Source of the DNA: Thermus tenuipuniceus
GTDB taxonomy: Bacteria; Deinococcota; Deinococci; Deinococcales; Thermaceae
Length of the DNA: 64,000 bases
Direction of reading: 5' to 3'
Assembly (NCBI RefSeq): GCF_002964845.1
Contig: NZ_PRDA01000015.1
Span: forward strand, 1-64,000
Below the pieces are notes generated by a model, which was not told the origin of the DNA, searched no databases, and saw nothing but the letters and a program-made list of their open reading frames with translations. Below are positions 8,852 through 16,166 of this stretch, one piece after another. How positions within the stretch are numbered: position 1 is the first letter of the stretch; the number at the start of each line of letters is the position of its first letter. Made by a program: the position numbers and the translations under genes.

Positions 8852-10527
8852 GGCCAGGTGAGGATGGTCCCGCAGTTGCCCACGGTCACGAACCTCCCCT
8901 GGCCGTAGGCGATGCCCTCGGGCTCGTTGCCTAAGGGGTAGGCCTCGTCCCAGATAAGGCCGTCCTCGGAGACGGCCACAATCCCCTCCCCGGGCCTAGG
9001 GTGCCCTACCAGGGCGAAGCGCCCATCCCCGTGGGCCACGCTGGGGAGGTGTTTGGGCAGGTGTTGGATGTTGGCCTCCTCCCAGTCCCAGCCCTTTTGG
9101 GCCACCAATACCCTTCCGTGGCCGCTGGCTATGAAGCGCCCCTGGCCGAAGGCCAGACCCTTGAGCCATGGGCGTCCCAGGGAGAGCACCCGTTCCCAGC
9201 GGAGGCCATCCCTCGAGGCGTAGAGGCTTCCCCTCTCCCCTGCCGCCAAGAAGGTGCCTTGCCCGTAAGCCACTCCCAGGAGGGTCTCCTCGCTGGGTGG
9301 GGGAAAGGCCTGCCAGGCCTTCCCGTCCCGGGAAAGGAGCACGGCCTCCCCCACCGCCACGAAGCGGTCTTCGCCGTAGGCTACCCCGAATAGCCGCTTC
9401 CGCACCGGGGTTTCTGCCCGCCGCCAGTCCCTGCTGTTGGACGAATAGAGAAGGAGGCCCTGTTCCCCTACCGCCACGTACCGCTCCCCACCCCAGCCCA
9501 CCCCGAGGAGCCAGGCGGGCACCCGGGCCTCGAGGGTCCATGTGGTGCCCTCGGGGGAGAAGAGCAGGATCCCCATGGGCCCCTCGTGTCCCACGGCCAC
9601 GAAGCCCTGGGGTCCGAAGCCCACGCCCCAAAGCTGCTGTCCAGCGCCGGGGTGGACGGGCTCCCAAGCGAAGCCGTCCTCGGAGGTGTAGAGGGCCAGG
9701 CCCCAGCCCGCGGCCACGAAGCGGCTTCCGTTCCAGGCCACGCTGGTAAGAAAGGGGGCGCCTTCCAGAATCCCCTTGTGCCAGCGGGTGCCGTCAGGGG
9801 AAGCCAGGGCCGTGCCCCCCTCCCCCACCACCACCCAAAGTTGCTCGCTCCGTGCGACGCTGAAGAGGCCTTTCCATGTTCCTGAAGGTTGGCGGTGCCA
9901 GCTTTGCCCGTCTTGCGAGGTGAGGATGAGGCCGCCCCAGCCCGCGGCCACCCAAAGGTCCCGGGCGAAGGCCACGGCATTGAGGATGCCCGGGGCGGGG
10001 AAGGCCTCAAAGCGCTTCCCGTCTTGGGACACCAGGATGACGTGGTCCCCCACGGCCACGAAGCGGTCCTGGGCGAAGGTCACGCCCCAGAGGTTCCTGT
10101 CCATCCCCAAGGGTACGGGCTCCCAGATCCTGCCGTCCTCCGAGGTTAAGACCAGCCCTTCCATGCCCACGGCCACGTAGCGTCCCCTCCCATAAGCCAC
10201 GCCCCAAAGGTCCCTGGACGCATAGTCCTTCCTCAGGGTTGCCGCTTTCAGGGGGCCCCCAGCGGGCCCCTCCAGAATGGTGGCTTTGCTCCCCACCACC
10301 ACCCGCCGCCCATCCCCCAGGGCCGAAGCGGTGAGGGCCTCGAGGGTAGGGGTGGGCACCCCGCGCCAGGAGAGGCCGTCCGGGCTCTCCAGGAGAAGGC
10401 CGTGCCAGCCCGTGGCCACAAAGCGGTCACCCTGCCAGGAGGCGTGCAGCAAGGGGGTGGAGCGCACCGACCAGCCGGCGGCAGGTCCCCGCAAGGCGAA
10501 ATCGGGGATCCGCGAGGCCTTGAACAT
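8848..10527 (-). CDS. 14-repeat beta-propeller-like protein
   Basis: I do not recognise a named function. The 559-residue chain is built almost wholly of about 14 tandem repeats of 36-42 residues with the core L-x-GVAYG-x-x-RFVAVG followed by a hydrophobic strand, S-x-DG and W. This pattern resembles BNR/YCF48-like propeller blades. The last repeat stops after its LTWP strand while the N-terminus supplies a GWSVRS strand, so closure of a ring is plausible. No signal peptide or membrane segment is seen, unlike most such proteins. ATG 10527 has AAGGGGG upstream. Its 3' end overlaps convergent metH by four bases. Confidence 0.8.
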   Translation of the reverse strand: MFKASRIPDFALRGPAAGWSVRSTPLLHASWQGDRFVATGWHGLLLESPDGLSWRGVPTPTLEALTASALGDGRRVVVGSKATILEGPAGGPLKAATLRKDYASRDLWGVAYGRGRYVAVGMEGLVLTSEDGRIWEPVPLGMDRNLWGVTFAQDRFVAVGDHVILVSQDGKRFEAFPAPGILNAVAFARDLWVAAGWGGLILTSQDGQSWHRQPSGTWKGLFSVARSEQLWVVVGEGGTALASPDGTRWHKGILEGAPFLTSVAWNGSRFVAAGWGLALYTSEDGFAWEPVHPGAGQQLWGVGFGPQGFVAVGHEGPMGILLFSPEGTTWTLEARVPAWLLGVGWGGERYVAVGEQGLLLYSSNSRDWRRAETPVRKRLFGVAYGEDRFVAVGEAVLLSRDGKAWQAFPPPSEETLLGVAYGQGTFLAAGERGSLYASRDGLRWERVLSLGRPWLKGLAFGQGRFIASGHGRVLVAQKGWDWEEANIQHLPKHLPSVAHGDGRFALVGHPRPGEGIVAVSEDGLIWDEAYPLGNEPEGIAYGQGRFVTVGNCGTILTWP

Positions 10528-10548
10528 GGCACCCCCTTGTCTAAGAGA

Positions 10549-10577
10549 AGTCTAAAGGAAGGGGCTTTTCGCAGCAA
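10549..10577 (-). promoter_or_regulatory. Promoter of the propeller gene
   Basis: On the minus strand TTGCTG (10577 to 10572), a 17-base spacer and TAGACT (10554 to 10549) form a promoter giving a leader of about 15 bases with an AAGGGGG ribosome-binding site. Confidence 0.6.
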
Positions 10578-10617
10578 GTTCCTGCACCCCACCTGAGGAG
10601 GCGGCCGGGGTTGCCGG

Positions 10618-10623
10618 TATACT
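10618..10623 (+). promoter_or_regulatory. -10 box of the pab operon
   Basis: TATACT ends seven bases before the GTG at 10631, a leaderless layout. No good -35 element is visible. Confidence 0.6.
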
Positions 10624-10630
10624 CGGGGCC

Positions 10631-12481
10631 GTGCTGGGCCTTTACCACGCGGCCAGGTCCCTGGGGATGCGTCCGGCGCTCCTGGAGTCCCTGGGGCCGA
10701 GAACCCCCTTTTCCCGGCTTTCCCTCCTGGGGGTGCGTCCCGCCCACCGCCTCGAGGTGTGGGAGGGCCGGCTCTACCTGGACGGGAAGGGGGTGGGGGA
10801 GGCCCTGGATATCTTTACCTACCTGGAAAGGCGCTTGGGGAGGGGGTATTTTCCTGCCTGGATAGGGTTTTTTGCCTACGAGTTTGCCCGGCACCTGGGC
10901 CTTTCCACCCACGAGCCCCTTCCTGCCCTTCCCGAAGCCGCTTTTTTCTACTACCCCGAGGGATTCGCCCTCCTCGAGGGGCGGCTGGTGGAAACCCCTT
11001 CCTTCCCCTTGAGGCCCCTTCCCTACACCCCCCCTCCTCTGCCCTCCCACCCCCTGGTGTCCGACTTCCCCAAGGAGGCCTTCTTGCAAGGGGTTCTTGC
11101 AGTCCAGGAGAGGATTCGGGCCGGAGTGGTCTACCAGGTGAACCTCTCCCACCGCTTCCGCCTCCTGGGCCCCGTAGACCCCCTCCTCCTCTACGCCCGG
11201 CTCCGGGCCCTGAACCCTTCCCCCTTCATGGGGCTTCTGGAGAGGGAGGGGTGGGCGGTGGTCTCGGGGAGCCCGGAGCGGCTTTTTCAGAAGGCGGGGG
11301 CCAGGGTTCTGGCCCGGCCCATCGCGGGTACCCGGCCAAGAGGCCAGACCCCGGAGGAGGACCTGGCCCTGGAGGCGGAGCTTTTGGCCTCGGCCAAGGA
11401 ACGGGCGGAGCACGCCATGTTGGTGGACCTCCTCAGGAACGACCTGGCCCGCGTGGCCCTGCCGGGCACGGTGAGGGTGCAGGAGCTTTTCGCCGTGGAG
11501 CGCTACGCCCACGTGATGCACCTGGTCTCCCAGGTGGAAGGCTACACCCGGGCCTCCCTGGGTCAGGTCTTCGCCAGCCTATTCCCGGGGGGCACCATCA
11601 CTGGAGCCCCCAAGGGAACGGTGATGGAGGCCATACGGGAGCTGGAGCCCGTCCCCCGGGGGGCTTACACCGGGAGTCTGGGGTATGTCTCGGGCCGAGG
11701 AACGGACTTCAACATCCTCATCCGCTCCTTCCAGAGGGTGGGGGAGGAGGTTCTCTTTTCCGCGGGGGCGGGGATCGTCATCGCCTCGGACCCAGAGGCG
11801 GAATACCGGGAAACCCTGCACAAGGCGGAAAGCCTCCTCCTGGCCCTGGAGCGGGGCCGCCCGGGGAGGAGGTCCGAGCCTCCTAAGGCCACCGCTGCCT
11901 GGGCCCCGCCGCCGCCTCCTAGGCGCGTGCAGGCCAGGGTGCTCTTCCTGGAGAACCGGGATTCCTTCAGCTACAACCTGGTGGACTACCTGCGCACCCT
12001 AGGGGCGGAGGTGGAGGTGGTGGACCAGGAGGAGGCCCCCCGCTTCCGGGGCTTCACCCACCTGGTGGTGGGGCCAGGGCCCAAGGACCCCTTTACGGCG
12101 GGAAGGGTCTTGGAGTGGACCCGAAGGGCCCTGGAGGAGGGTGTTCCCTTCCTCGGGGTTTGCCTGGGGCACCAGGCTTTGGGGGTGGTCCTGGGGGCGG
12201 AACTCTACCGGGAAAGGCCGGTTCACGGCGAGGCGCACCCGGTTTATCACAGCGGCGAGGCGCTTTTCGCCGGGTTTCCCAACCCTTTGCCTTTCGCCCG
12301 CTACCACTCCTTGGCCATAAGAAACCTTCCCAGAGAGGTGCGCCTCCTGGCCTGGACGGAAGATAGGGTGCCCATGGCCATCTGGGATGGGAAGCGGGCC
12401 TATGGCGTGCAGTTCCATCCGGAGAGTATCCTTTCCCCGTGGGGGATGAAGCTTCTGGGGCGGTTTTTGGAGGAAGCATGA
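10631..12481 (+). CDS. Fused chorismate aminase and glutamine amidotransferase (PabB-PabA type)
   Basis: This 616-residue fusion joins a chorismate-binding synthase (about 1-395), a proline-rich linker and a class I glutaminase (about 430-616) with GVCLGHQ near residue 510 and HPES at the end. It should make aminodeoxychorismate for folate, or anthranilate for tryptophan. The next gene is a PabC-like lyase overlapping by ATGA, which favours the folate role. However the active-site motif reads PIAGTRPRG, as in TrpE, rather than the PIKGT of many PabB enzymes, and a TrpE-like LLES motif sits at the N-terminus. I therefore leave the symbol blank. Confidence 0.85.
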   Translation: MLGLYHAARSLGMRPALLESLGPRTPFSRLSLLGVRPAHRLEVWEGRLYLDGKGVGEALDIFTYLERRLGRGYFPAWIGFFAYEFARHLGLSTHEPLPALPEAAFFYYPEGFALLEGRLVETPSFPLRPLPYTPPPLPSHPLVSDFPKEAFLQGVLAVQERIRAGVVYQVNLSHRFRLLGPVDPLLLYARLRALNPSPFMGLLEREGWAVVSGSPERLFQKAGARVLARPIAGTRPRGQTPEEDLALEAELLASAKERAEHAMLVDLLRNDLARVALPGTVRVQELFAVERYAHVMHLVSQVEGYTRASLGQVFASLFPGGTITGAPKGTVMEAIRELEPVPRGAYTGSLGYVSGRGTDFNILIRSFQRVGEEVLFSAGAGIVIASDPEAEYRETLHKAESLLLALERGRPGRRSEPPKATAAWAPPPPPRRVQARVLFLENRDSFSYNLVDYLRTLGAEVEVVDQEEAPRFRGFTHLVVGPGPKDPFTAGRVLEWTRRALEEGVPFLGVCLGHQALGVVLGAELYRERPVHGEAHPVYHSGEALFAGFPNPLPFARYHSLAIRNLPREVRLLAWTEDRVPMAIWDGKRAYGVQFHPESILSPWGMKLLGRFLEEA

Positions 12482-13296
12482 GGCAGGTGCTCCTAAAGGG
12501 GGAGCCCTTCCGCGAGCCTCTTCCAGAGGGGTTTTTGTACCATGGCCTAAGTGTTTTCACCACCCTGCGGGTGGAGGGGGGGAAGCCCCTTTGGCTGGAG
12601 GAGCATCTTTTTCGCCTACGCCGGCATGCTTTGGCCTTGGGCCTTCCCTACCCAGGGGATGGAGTGTTTTTGAAGGACCTCGAGGCCCTGGCCAAGGAGT
12701 TCGCCCATGTTCCTTGTTTCCGCCTCCGCCTCACCGTGGGGGAGGGGGTGTGGCTTTCCGAAGCCCGTCCCTACTCCCCACCTCCCCTGGCCGCTTACGA
12801 GGAGGGGGTTCGGGTTTTCCTCACCCCTTACCGGGTGCATCCGGACCTGTACCGCTTCAAGACGGGCAACTACCTCCCGTACCGCCTGGCCTTGAAGGAG
12901 GCGGAGGGGCACGGGGCCTTTGAGGGGCTTTTGCAGGATGGCGAGGGCTACGTGGTGGATGGAAGCCGCACCAGCCCCCTCCTTTACCGGGATGGGGTGC
13001 TCTTACTCCTGGAGGGGGGCCTCGAGGGCATCACCCGGAGGAAGGTGGCCGAAGCCGCCCGGGAACTGGGCCTTCGGGTGCAGGGGGCGCGGCTTTACCC
13101 CTGGGAGCTTCCCCTGGCCGCGCCCCCTCCTCTTCCCCCCCACCAGGCCCTGCGCCGCCGGGGAGGGGAGCGGGAGGGAGCGAAGGGGGTGTTGCTCCTG
13201 GCGGGAAGCGGGGTGGGGCTTTTGCCCGTGGGGCCGGCCCCCAAGGAACTCCTTCCCCTGGTGGAGCGCTTCCTTCCCGCCTGCTATACTGAATAG
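12478..13296 (+). CDS. pabC: Class IV PLP lyase, probable aminodeoxychorismate lyase
   Basis: PabC cleaves aminodeoxychorismate to p-aminobenzoate and pyruvate. The 272-residue protein has the class IV aminotransferase fold signals: YHGLSVFTTLR near residue 20, the PLP lysine in FKTGNYL, and a C-terminal GSGVGLLPVGP loop. The ATG overlaps the stop of the upstream synthase (ATGA), so the two are coupled and a shared pathway is likely. Branched-chain and D-amino-acid aminotransferases share the fold, so context carries the call. A proline- and arginine-rich stretch before the last strand is unusual but the frame stays intact. The greA -10 box lies inside its last codons. Confidence 0.8.
   Translation: MRQVLLKGEPFREPLPEGFLYHGLSVFTTLRVEGGKPLWLEEHLFRLRRHALALGLPYPGDGVFLKDLEALAKEFAHVPCFRLRLTVGEGVWLSEARPYSPPPLAAYEEGVRVFLTPYRVHPDLYRFKTGNYLPYRLALKEAEGHGAFEGLLQDGEGYVVDGSRTSPLLYRDGVLLLLEGGLEGITRRKVAEAARELGLRVQGARLYPWELPLAAPPPLPPHQALRRRGGEREGAKGVLLLAGSGVGLLPVGPAPKELLPLVERFLPACYTE
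13285..13290 (+). promoter_or_regulatory. greA -10 box
   Basis: TATACT sits in the final codons of pabC and would start transcription near 13297, giving greA a leader of about 55 bases. Confidence 0.55.
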
Positions 13297-13304
13297 CGGT
13301 ACCT

Positions 13305-13337
13305 CCAGCCCATGGCCATGGGCTGGTGCCCTTTTTA
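13305..13337 (+). terminator. Palindromic hairpin in the greA leader
   Basis: A perfect 22-base palindrome (13305-13326) can fold as a nine-pair stem with a GGCC loop. It is followed by TGCC and five T residues. It could end pabC transcripts or attenuate greA from its own promoter. Confidence 0.65.
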
Positions 13338-13351
13338 CACGGAGGGAAGGA

Positions 13352-13822
13352 ATGAAGAAGCCGGTTTACCTCACCCCAGAAGGCTTTAGGCGCCTTCAGG
13401 AGGAGCTGCATCACCTGAAGACCACCAAGCGGCAGGAGATCTCCGCCGACTTTGAACAGGCCCTGGAGGAAGGGGATTTAAGGGAGAACGCTGGTTACGA
13501 CGAGGCGCGCCGGGCCATGTGGCAGAATGAGGCCCGCATTGCTCAGCTGGAAGACCTTTTGGCCCGGGCAGTGGTGGTGGAGGGGAATGGCTCCTACGAC
13601 CAGGTGGCCTTGGGCTGCCAGGTGGAGCTGGAAACCGAATCCGGGGAAAGGCTTTCGTTGGCCATCGTGGGTAGCCACGAGGCGGATATCTTCAGCGGCA
13701 AGATCTCGGACGAGTCCCCCCTAGGCCAAGCGCTTTTGGGCAAGAAGGTGGGGGACGTGGTGGAGATAAGGGGCAAGAAGGGAGCCCAGGTCTACACCAT
13801 CCTGGAGATCAAGCCCCTATAG
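13352..13822 (+). CDS. greA: Transcript cleavage factor GreA
   Basis: GreA enters the RNA polymerase secondary channel and stimulates cleavage of backtracked RNA. At 156 aa it has the N-terminal coiled coil with the acidic tip Asp42 and Glu45 in GDLRENAGYDEA, and the C-terminal FKBP-like domain ending GKKGAQVYTILEI. The tip matches GreA, not the Thermus anti-Gre factor Gfh1, whose tip carries several aspartates. ATG 13352 follows a GGAGGGAAGG ribosome-binding site. A leader hairpin with a T run precedes it. Its end overlaps convergent recO by six bases. Confidence 0.96.
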   Translation: MKKPVYLTPEGFRRLQEELHHLKTTKRQEISADFEQALEEGDLRENAGYDEARRAMWQNEARIAQLEDLLARAVVVEGNGSYDQVALGCQVELETESGERLSLAIVGSHEADIFSGKISDESPLGQALLGKKVGDVVEIRGKKGAQVYTILEIKPL

Positions 13823-14488
13823 TTCTGCGGTGAGCGCAGGTGTGGCCTTAAGGGGGCCAAGGGCCTCTTCCGCATGGTGTTTCAGGGCGAGGAATAGCCC
13901 CCCCAGGGGAGCGTCTTCCAGATAGGGAAGGGCCTCGCTACCCGGGAGATGGAGGATGGCCCTGAGGGCTTTCACGCCCCTTTCCCCCAGGTAGATGCCC
14001 TCCTCCTCCAGGCGGCCCGCCTTCAGGTATAACCCCGGCCCCAAAAGGTTGGGACCCAGGCCTCCCGCCTTCACCACCCGCCAGCCTGCCCATACCAGGG
14101 GTAGAAGGGGCTTAGGGTGTTTGGCGATGCCCCTTAGGCCCGAGATGAAGACGGGGTAGATCCTGGGGGCGGCCTCCGGGGAGGCCAGGCGATAGGAGAG
14201 CTCCGCCAGAAAGGAGGCCAGGAGGAAGCGCCTGGGTTCCTCCAGGCCGTGTAGCCTCCCGAGAAGCTCCGCCTGGGTGAGGGTGGGAAGGCCCTCCCCC
14301 TTGGTGTAGAGCTGGAAGCGCACGTGGTGGAACAGGGAGAGCCTGCCCGAGCGCCCCGAGGGGCGCACCCCCTTGCGGGCCACGGCTTCCAGGCTGCCCT
14401 TGGGGGTGAGGAACCGTAAAAGGAGGTCCCCTTGAAGCAGGGCCTTCCGGCCCACCACAATGCCTTCCTCCAGGCGATACCGCTCCAC
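13817..14488 (-). CDS. recO: DNA repair protein RecO
   Basis: RecO loads RecA with RecR and anneals SSB-coated DNA. The 223-residue protein has an N-terminal OB-fold (EGIVVGRKALLQGDLLLRFLTPKG) and a helical C-terminal part. The four-cysteine zinc motif present in some RecO proteins is absent. The GTG at 14488 is preceded by a TACACT box six bases upstream, which makes a leaderless mRNA likely, although GGAAAGG also lies between. The divergent small membrane gene starts 22 bases away. Confidence 0.9.
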   Translation of the reverse strand: MERYRLEEGIVVGRKALLQGDLLLRFLTPKGSLEAVARKGVRPSGRSGRLSLFHHVRFQLYTKGEGLPTLTQAELLGRLHGLEEPRRFLLASFLAELSYRLASPEAAPRIYPVFISGLRGIAKHPKPLLPLVWAGWRVVKAGGLGPNLLGPGLYLKAGRLEEEGIYLGERGVKALRAILHLPGSEALPYLEDAPLGGLFLALKHHAEEALGPLKATPALTAEL

Positions 14489-14494
14489 CTTTCC

Positions 14495-14504
14495 AGTGTA
14501 TGCT
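14495..14504. promoter_or_regulatory. Overlapping divergent -10 boxes, recO and a small membrane gene
   Basis: Minus-strand TACACT (14500 to 14495) and plus-strand TATGCT (14499-14504) share two base pairs. Each lies six bases from its start codon. The two promoters cannot be melted by separate polymerases at once. Confidence 0.6.
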
Positions 14505-14510
14505 TAAAGC

Positions 14511-14741
14511 ATGGAACGGAACCTGCGCGACATCCTGGAATGGGTGGTTTTGGGCCTCTTGGTGGTGGTGGGGGTGCTTTTGGCCCTCTGGGTGGGGGGA
14601 TGGGTCTTCACCTTCTTGGGCCGGGTGCTTCTGGCCCTTTCCGGCCTTATCTGGGAGCTTTTGCGGTTCGCCATCCCCTTGCTGATCCTGGCGGCCATCG
14701 GCTACGGGGTGGTGTACCTCTTGCAGAAGCGAACCGCATAG
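14511..14741 (+). CDS. Small two-helix membrane protein
   Basis: I do not recognise the family. The 76-residue protein has two strongly hydrophobic segments, about residues 11-47 (which may be one long or two short helices) and 51-70. The ends are basic or acidic (MERNLRD and QKRTA). A TATGCT box ends six bases before ATG 14511, so it is probably translated from a leaderless mRNA. A strong terminator follows at 14767. It is divergent from recO and shares its promoter region, but nothing here shows a functional link. Confidence 0.75.
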   Translation: MERNLRDILEWVVLGLLVVVGVLLALWVGGWVFTFLGRVLLALSGLIWELLRFAIPLLILAAIGYGVVYLLQKRTA

Positions 14742-14766
14742 GGTAGCCCCTCGAGGAGAACCTAGG

Positions 14767-14794
14767 CCCAGCCCCTGCCTAAGGGGCTGGGTTT
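14767..14794 (+). terminator. Terminator after the small membrane gene
   Basis: CCCAGCCCCT (14767-14776) pairs perfectly with AGGGGCTGGG (14782-14791) around a GCCTA loop, followed by TTT. Confidence 0.8.
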
Positions 14795-14805
14795 GCCCTT
14801 AACGT

Positions 14806-14846
14806 ACAAGATACCCTTGACGTTAAAGATATGGGGGGTGTAAGGT
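14806..14846 (+). promoter_or_regulatory. Control region of the DsrE-like gene
   Basis: TTGACG (14817-14822) and TAAGGT (14841-14846) could form a promoter with an 18-base spacer. The block starts with ACAAGATACCCTTGA, a 15-mer also present at the sseA promoter. AAGATA occurs twice, 18 bases apart, and AACGT/ACGTT flank the site. Confidence 0.45.
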
Positions 14847-14867
14847 ATTCCCCCAATAGGAGGGAGC

Positions 14868-15371
14868 ATGGACCGCAGGTTTCTGCTGAGGCTGGGGACG
14901 TTTCTTGGGGCGGGTTCCCTGCTGGGGGCGCGGGCCAACGAGCGGGTGGCCTACGAGGACTTTAAGAAGGAAACCCCCATGGCCGTGGTTTACCACCTGG
15001 ACTTCGGGGACCCCAACCGCTTTGGGCAGATGCTGACCAACATCAGTAACCACCTCTCCGTCTACGACAACGACCCCTTCAAGGTCAAGATCGTGGCGGT
15101 GGCCCATGGGGCGGGGGTCCAGTTTTTCCTCAAGGATCTTGAGGGTACCCCTTGGGCCTCGGCCCAGTACGACCGGGAGGCTCTTTTCAGCCGGGTGAAG
15201 CAGCTGGCCCAGCTTGGAGTGGAGTATTACCTCTGCGAGATCACCTTTAGCCGGAACAATATCCCCAAGGACAAACTTCGGCCAGATGAATTCCTTAAGT
15301 GGGTGCCTTCCGGGGTGGGGGCTTTAGGGGAACTTCAGGCCAAAGGATACGCGTACATCAAGGTGGGTTGA
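14868..15371 (+). CDS. Exported DsrE/DsrF-like protein
   Basis: The 167-residue protein begins with a twin-arginine-like signal (DRRFLLRLG then a hydrophobic stretch to about residue 23). The body resembles the DsrE/F/TusD fold: VVYHLDFGDP, a helix with FGQMLTNISNHL, and VKIVAVAHGAGVQFFL. Such proteins take part in sulfur relay, and exported forms occur in sulfur-oxidising bacteria. The only mature cysteine is in YYLCEI, near the usual sulfur-carrier position. ATG 14868 follows AGGAGGG. Tat export is inferred from the twin arginine only. It stands alone between a terminator and leaderless ymdB. Confidence 0.75.
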   Translation: MDRRFLLRLGTFLGAGSLLGARANERVAYEDFKKETPMAVVYHLDFGDPNRFGQMLTNISNHLSVYDNDPFKVKIVAVAHGAGVQFFLKDLEGTPWASAQYDREALFSRVKQLAQLGVEYYLCEITFSRNNIPKDKLRPDEFLKWVPSGVGALGELQAKGYAYIKVG

Positions 15372-15395
15372 ACCTGAGAGGGCCCCTAGGGTGCG

Positions 15396-15401
15396 TATAA
15401 T
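15396..15401 (+). promoter_or_regulatory. ymdB -10 box
   Basis: A perfect TATAAT ends six bases before the ATG at 15408, the clearest leaderless promoter in the window. Confidence 0.75.
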
Positions 15402-15407
15402 GCCCCC

Positions 15408-16166
15408 ATGCGGGTCCTCTTCATCGGCGACGTGATGGCCGAGCCCGGCCTGAGGGCGGTGAGCCTCCACCTGCCGGACATCCGGGACCAGTACGACCTG
15501 GTCATAGCCAACGGGGAGAACGCCGCCCGGGGCAAGGGTCTGGACCGGCGTTCCTACCGCCTCCTACGCGAGGCGGGGGTGGACCTGGTTTCCCTGGGAA
15601 ACCACGCTTGGGATCACAAGGAGGTCTACGAGCTCTTGGAACGGGAGCCCGTGGTGCGGGCCCTAAACTACCCTCCTGACACCCCAGGGCGGGGGTGGTG
15701 GCGGCTTAGCGCAGGTGGGGAGAGCCTTCTCTTCGTGCAGGTGATGGGCCGGATCTTCATGGATCCCCTGGACGATCCCTTCCGCACCCTGGATGCCCTT
15801 TTAGCCCAGGAGAAGGCGGATTACATCCTGGTGGAGGTGCATGCCGAGGCCACCAGCGAGAAGATGGCCCTGGCCCATTACCTGGATGGGCGGGTCACAG
15901 CCGTGCTGGGCACCCACACCCACGTGCCCACCCTGGATGCCATGCGCCTGCCGAAGGGCACCCTGTACCAGACCGACGTGGGCATGACCGGCACGTATGC
16001 ATCCATCATCGGCGGGGAGGTGGAGACCTTCCTAGCCCGCTTCCTTACGGGCAGGCCCCAGCCTTTTCGGGCTGCCCAGGGAAGGGCCCGTTTCCACGCC
16101 ACCGAGCTGGTTTTGGAGGGCGGCAAAGGGGTTTCCATAGGCCCTTACGTGTGGGAGGAGCCGTGA
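15408..16166 (+). CDS. ymdB: YmdB-family metallophosphoesterase
   Basis: This 252-residue protein belongs to the YmdB family of dinuclear metal phosphodiesterases, known to act on 2',3'-cyclic nucleotides. Metal-binding motifs are in order: GDVMAEPG (8-15), [28 protein letters not shown] and GTHTHVPT. It has no export signal. Its stop overlaps the preferred ppc start (GTGA), so the two are probably cotranscribed from the TATAAT promoter just upstream. A direct functional link to carboxylation is not evident. Confidence 0.92.
   Translation: MRVLFIGDVMAEPGLRAVSLHLPDIRDQYDLVIANGENAARGKGLDRRSYRLLREAGVDLVSLGNHAWDHKEVYELLEREPVVRALNYPPDTPGRGWWRLSAGGESLLFVQVMGRIFMDPLDDPFRTLDALLAQEKADYILVEVHAEATSEKMALAHYLDGRVTAVLGTHTHVPTLDAMRLPKGTLYQTDVGMTGTYASIIGGEVETFLARFLTGRPQPFRAAQGRARFHATELVLEGGKGVSIGPYVWEEP

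Noticed and set aside
12478-13296. Possible frameshift near the 3' end of pabC, suggested by a Pro/Arg-rich stretch
   Set aside because: The conserved GSGVGLLPVGP segment returns in the same frame, and other frames give no better family match.
14806-14820. ACAAGATACCCTTGA as a mobile repeat
   Set aside because: Only two copies were seen, both in promoter regions, with no flanking homology. A regulatory site or chance is more likely than a repeat element.
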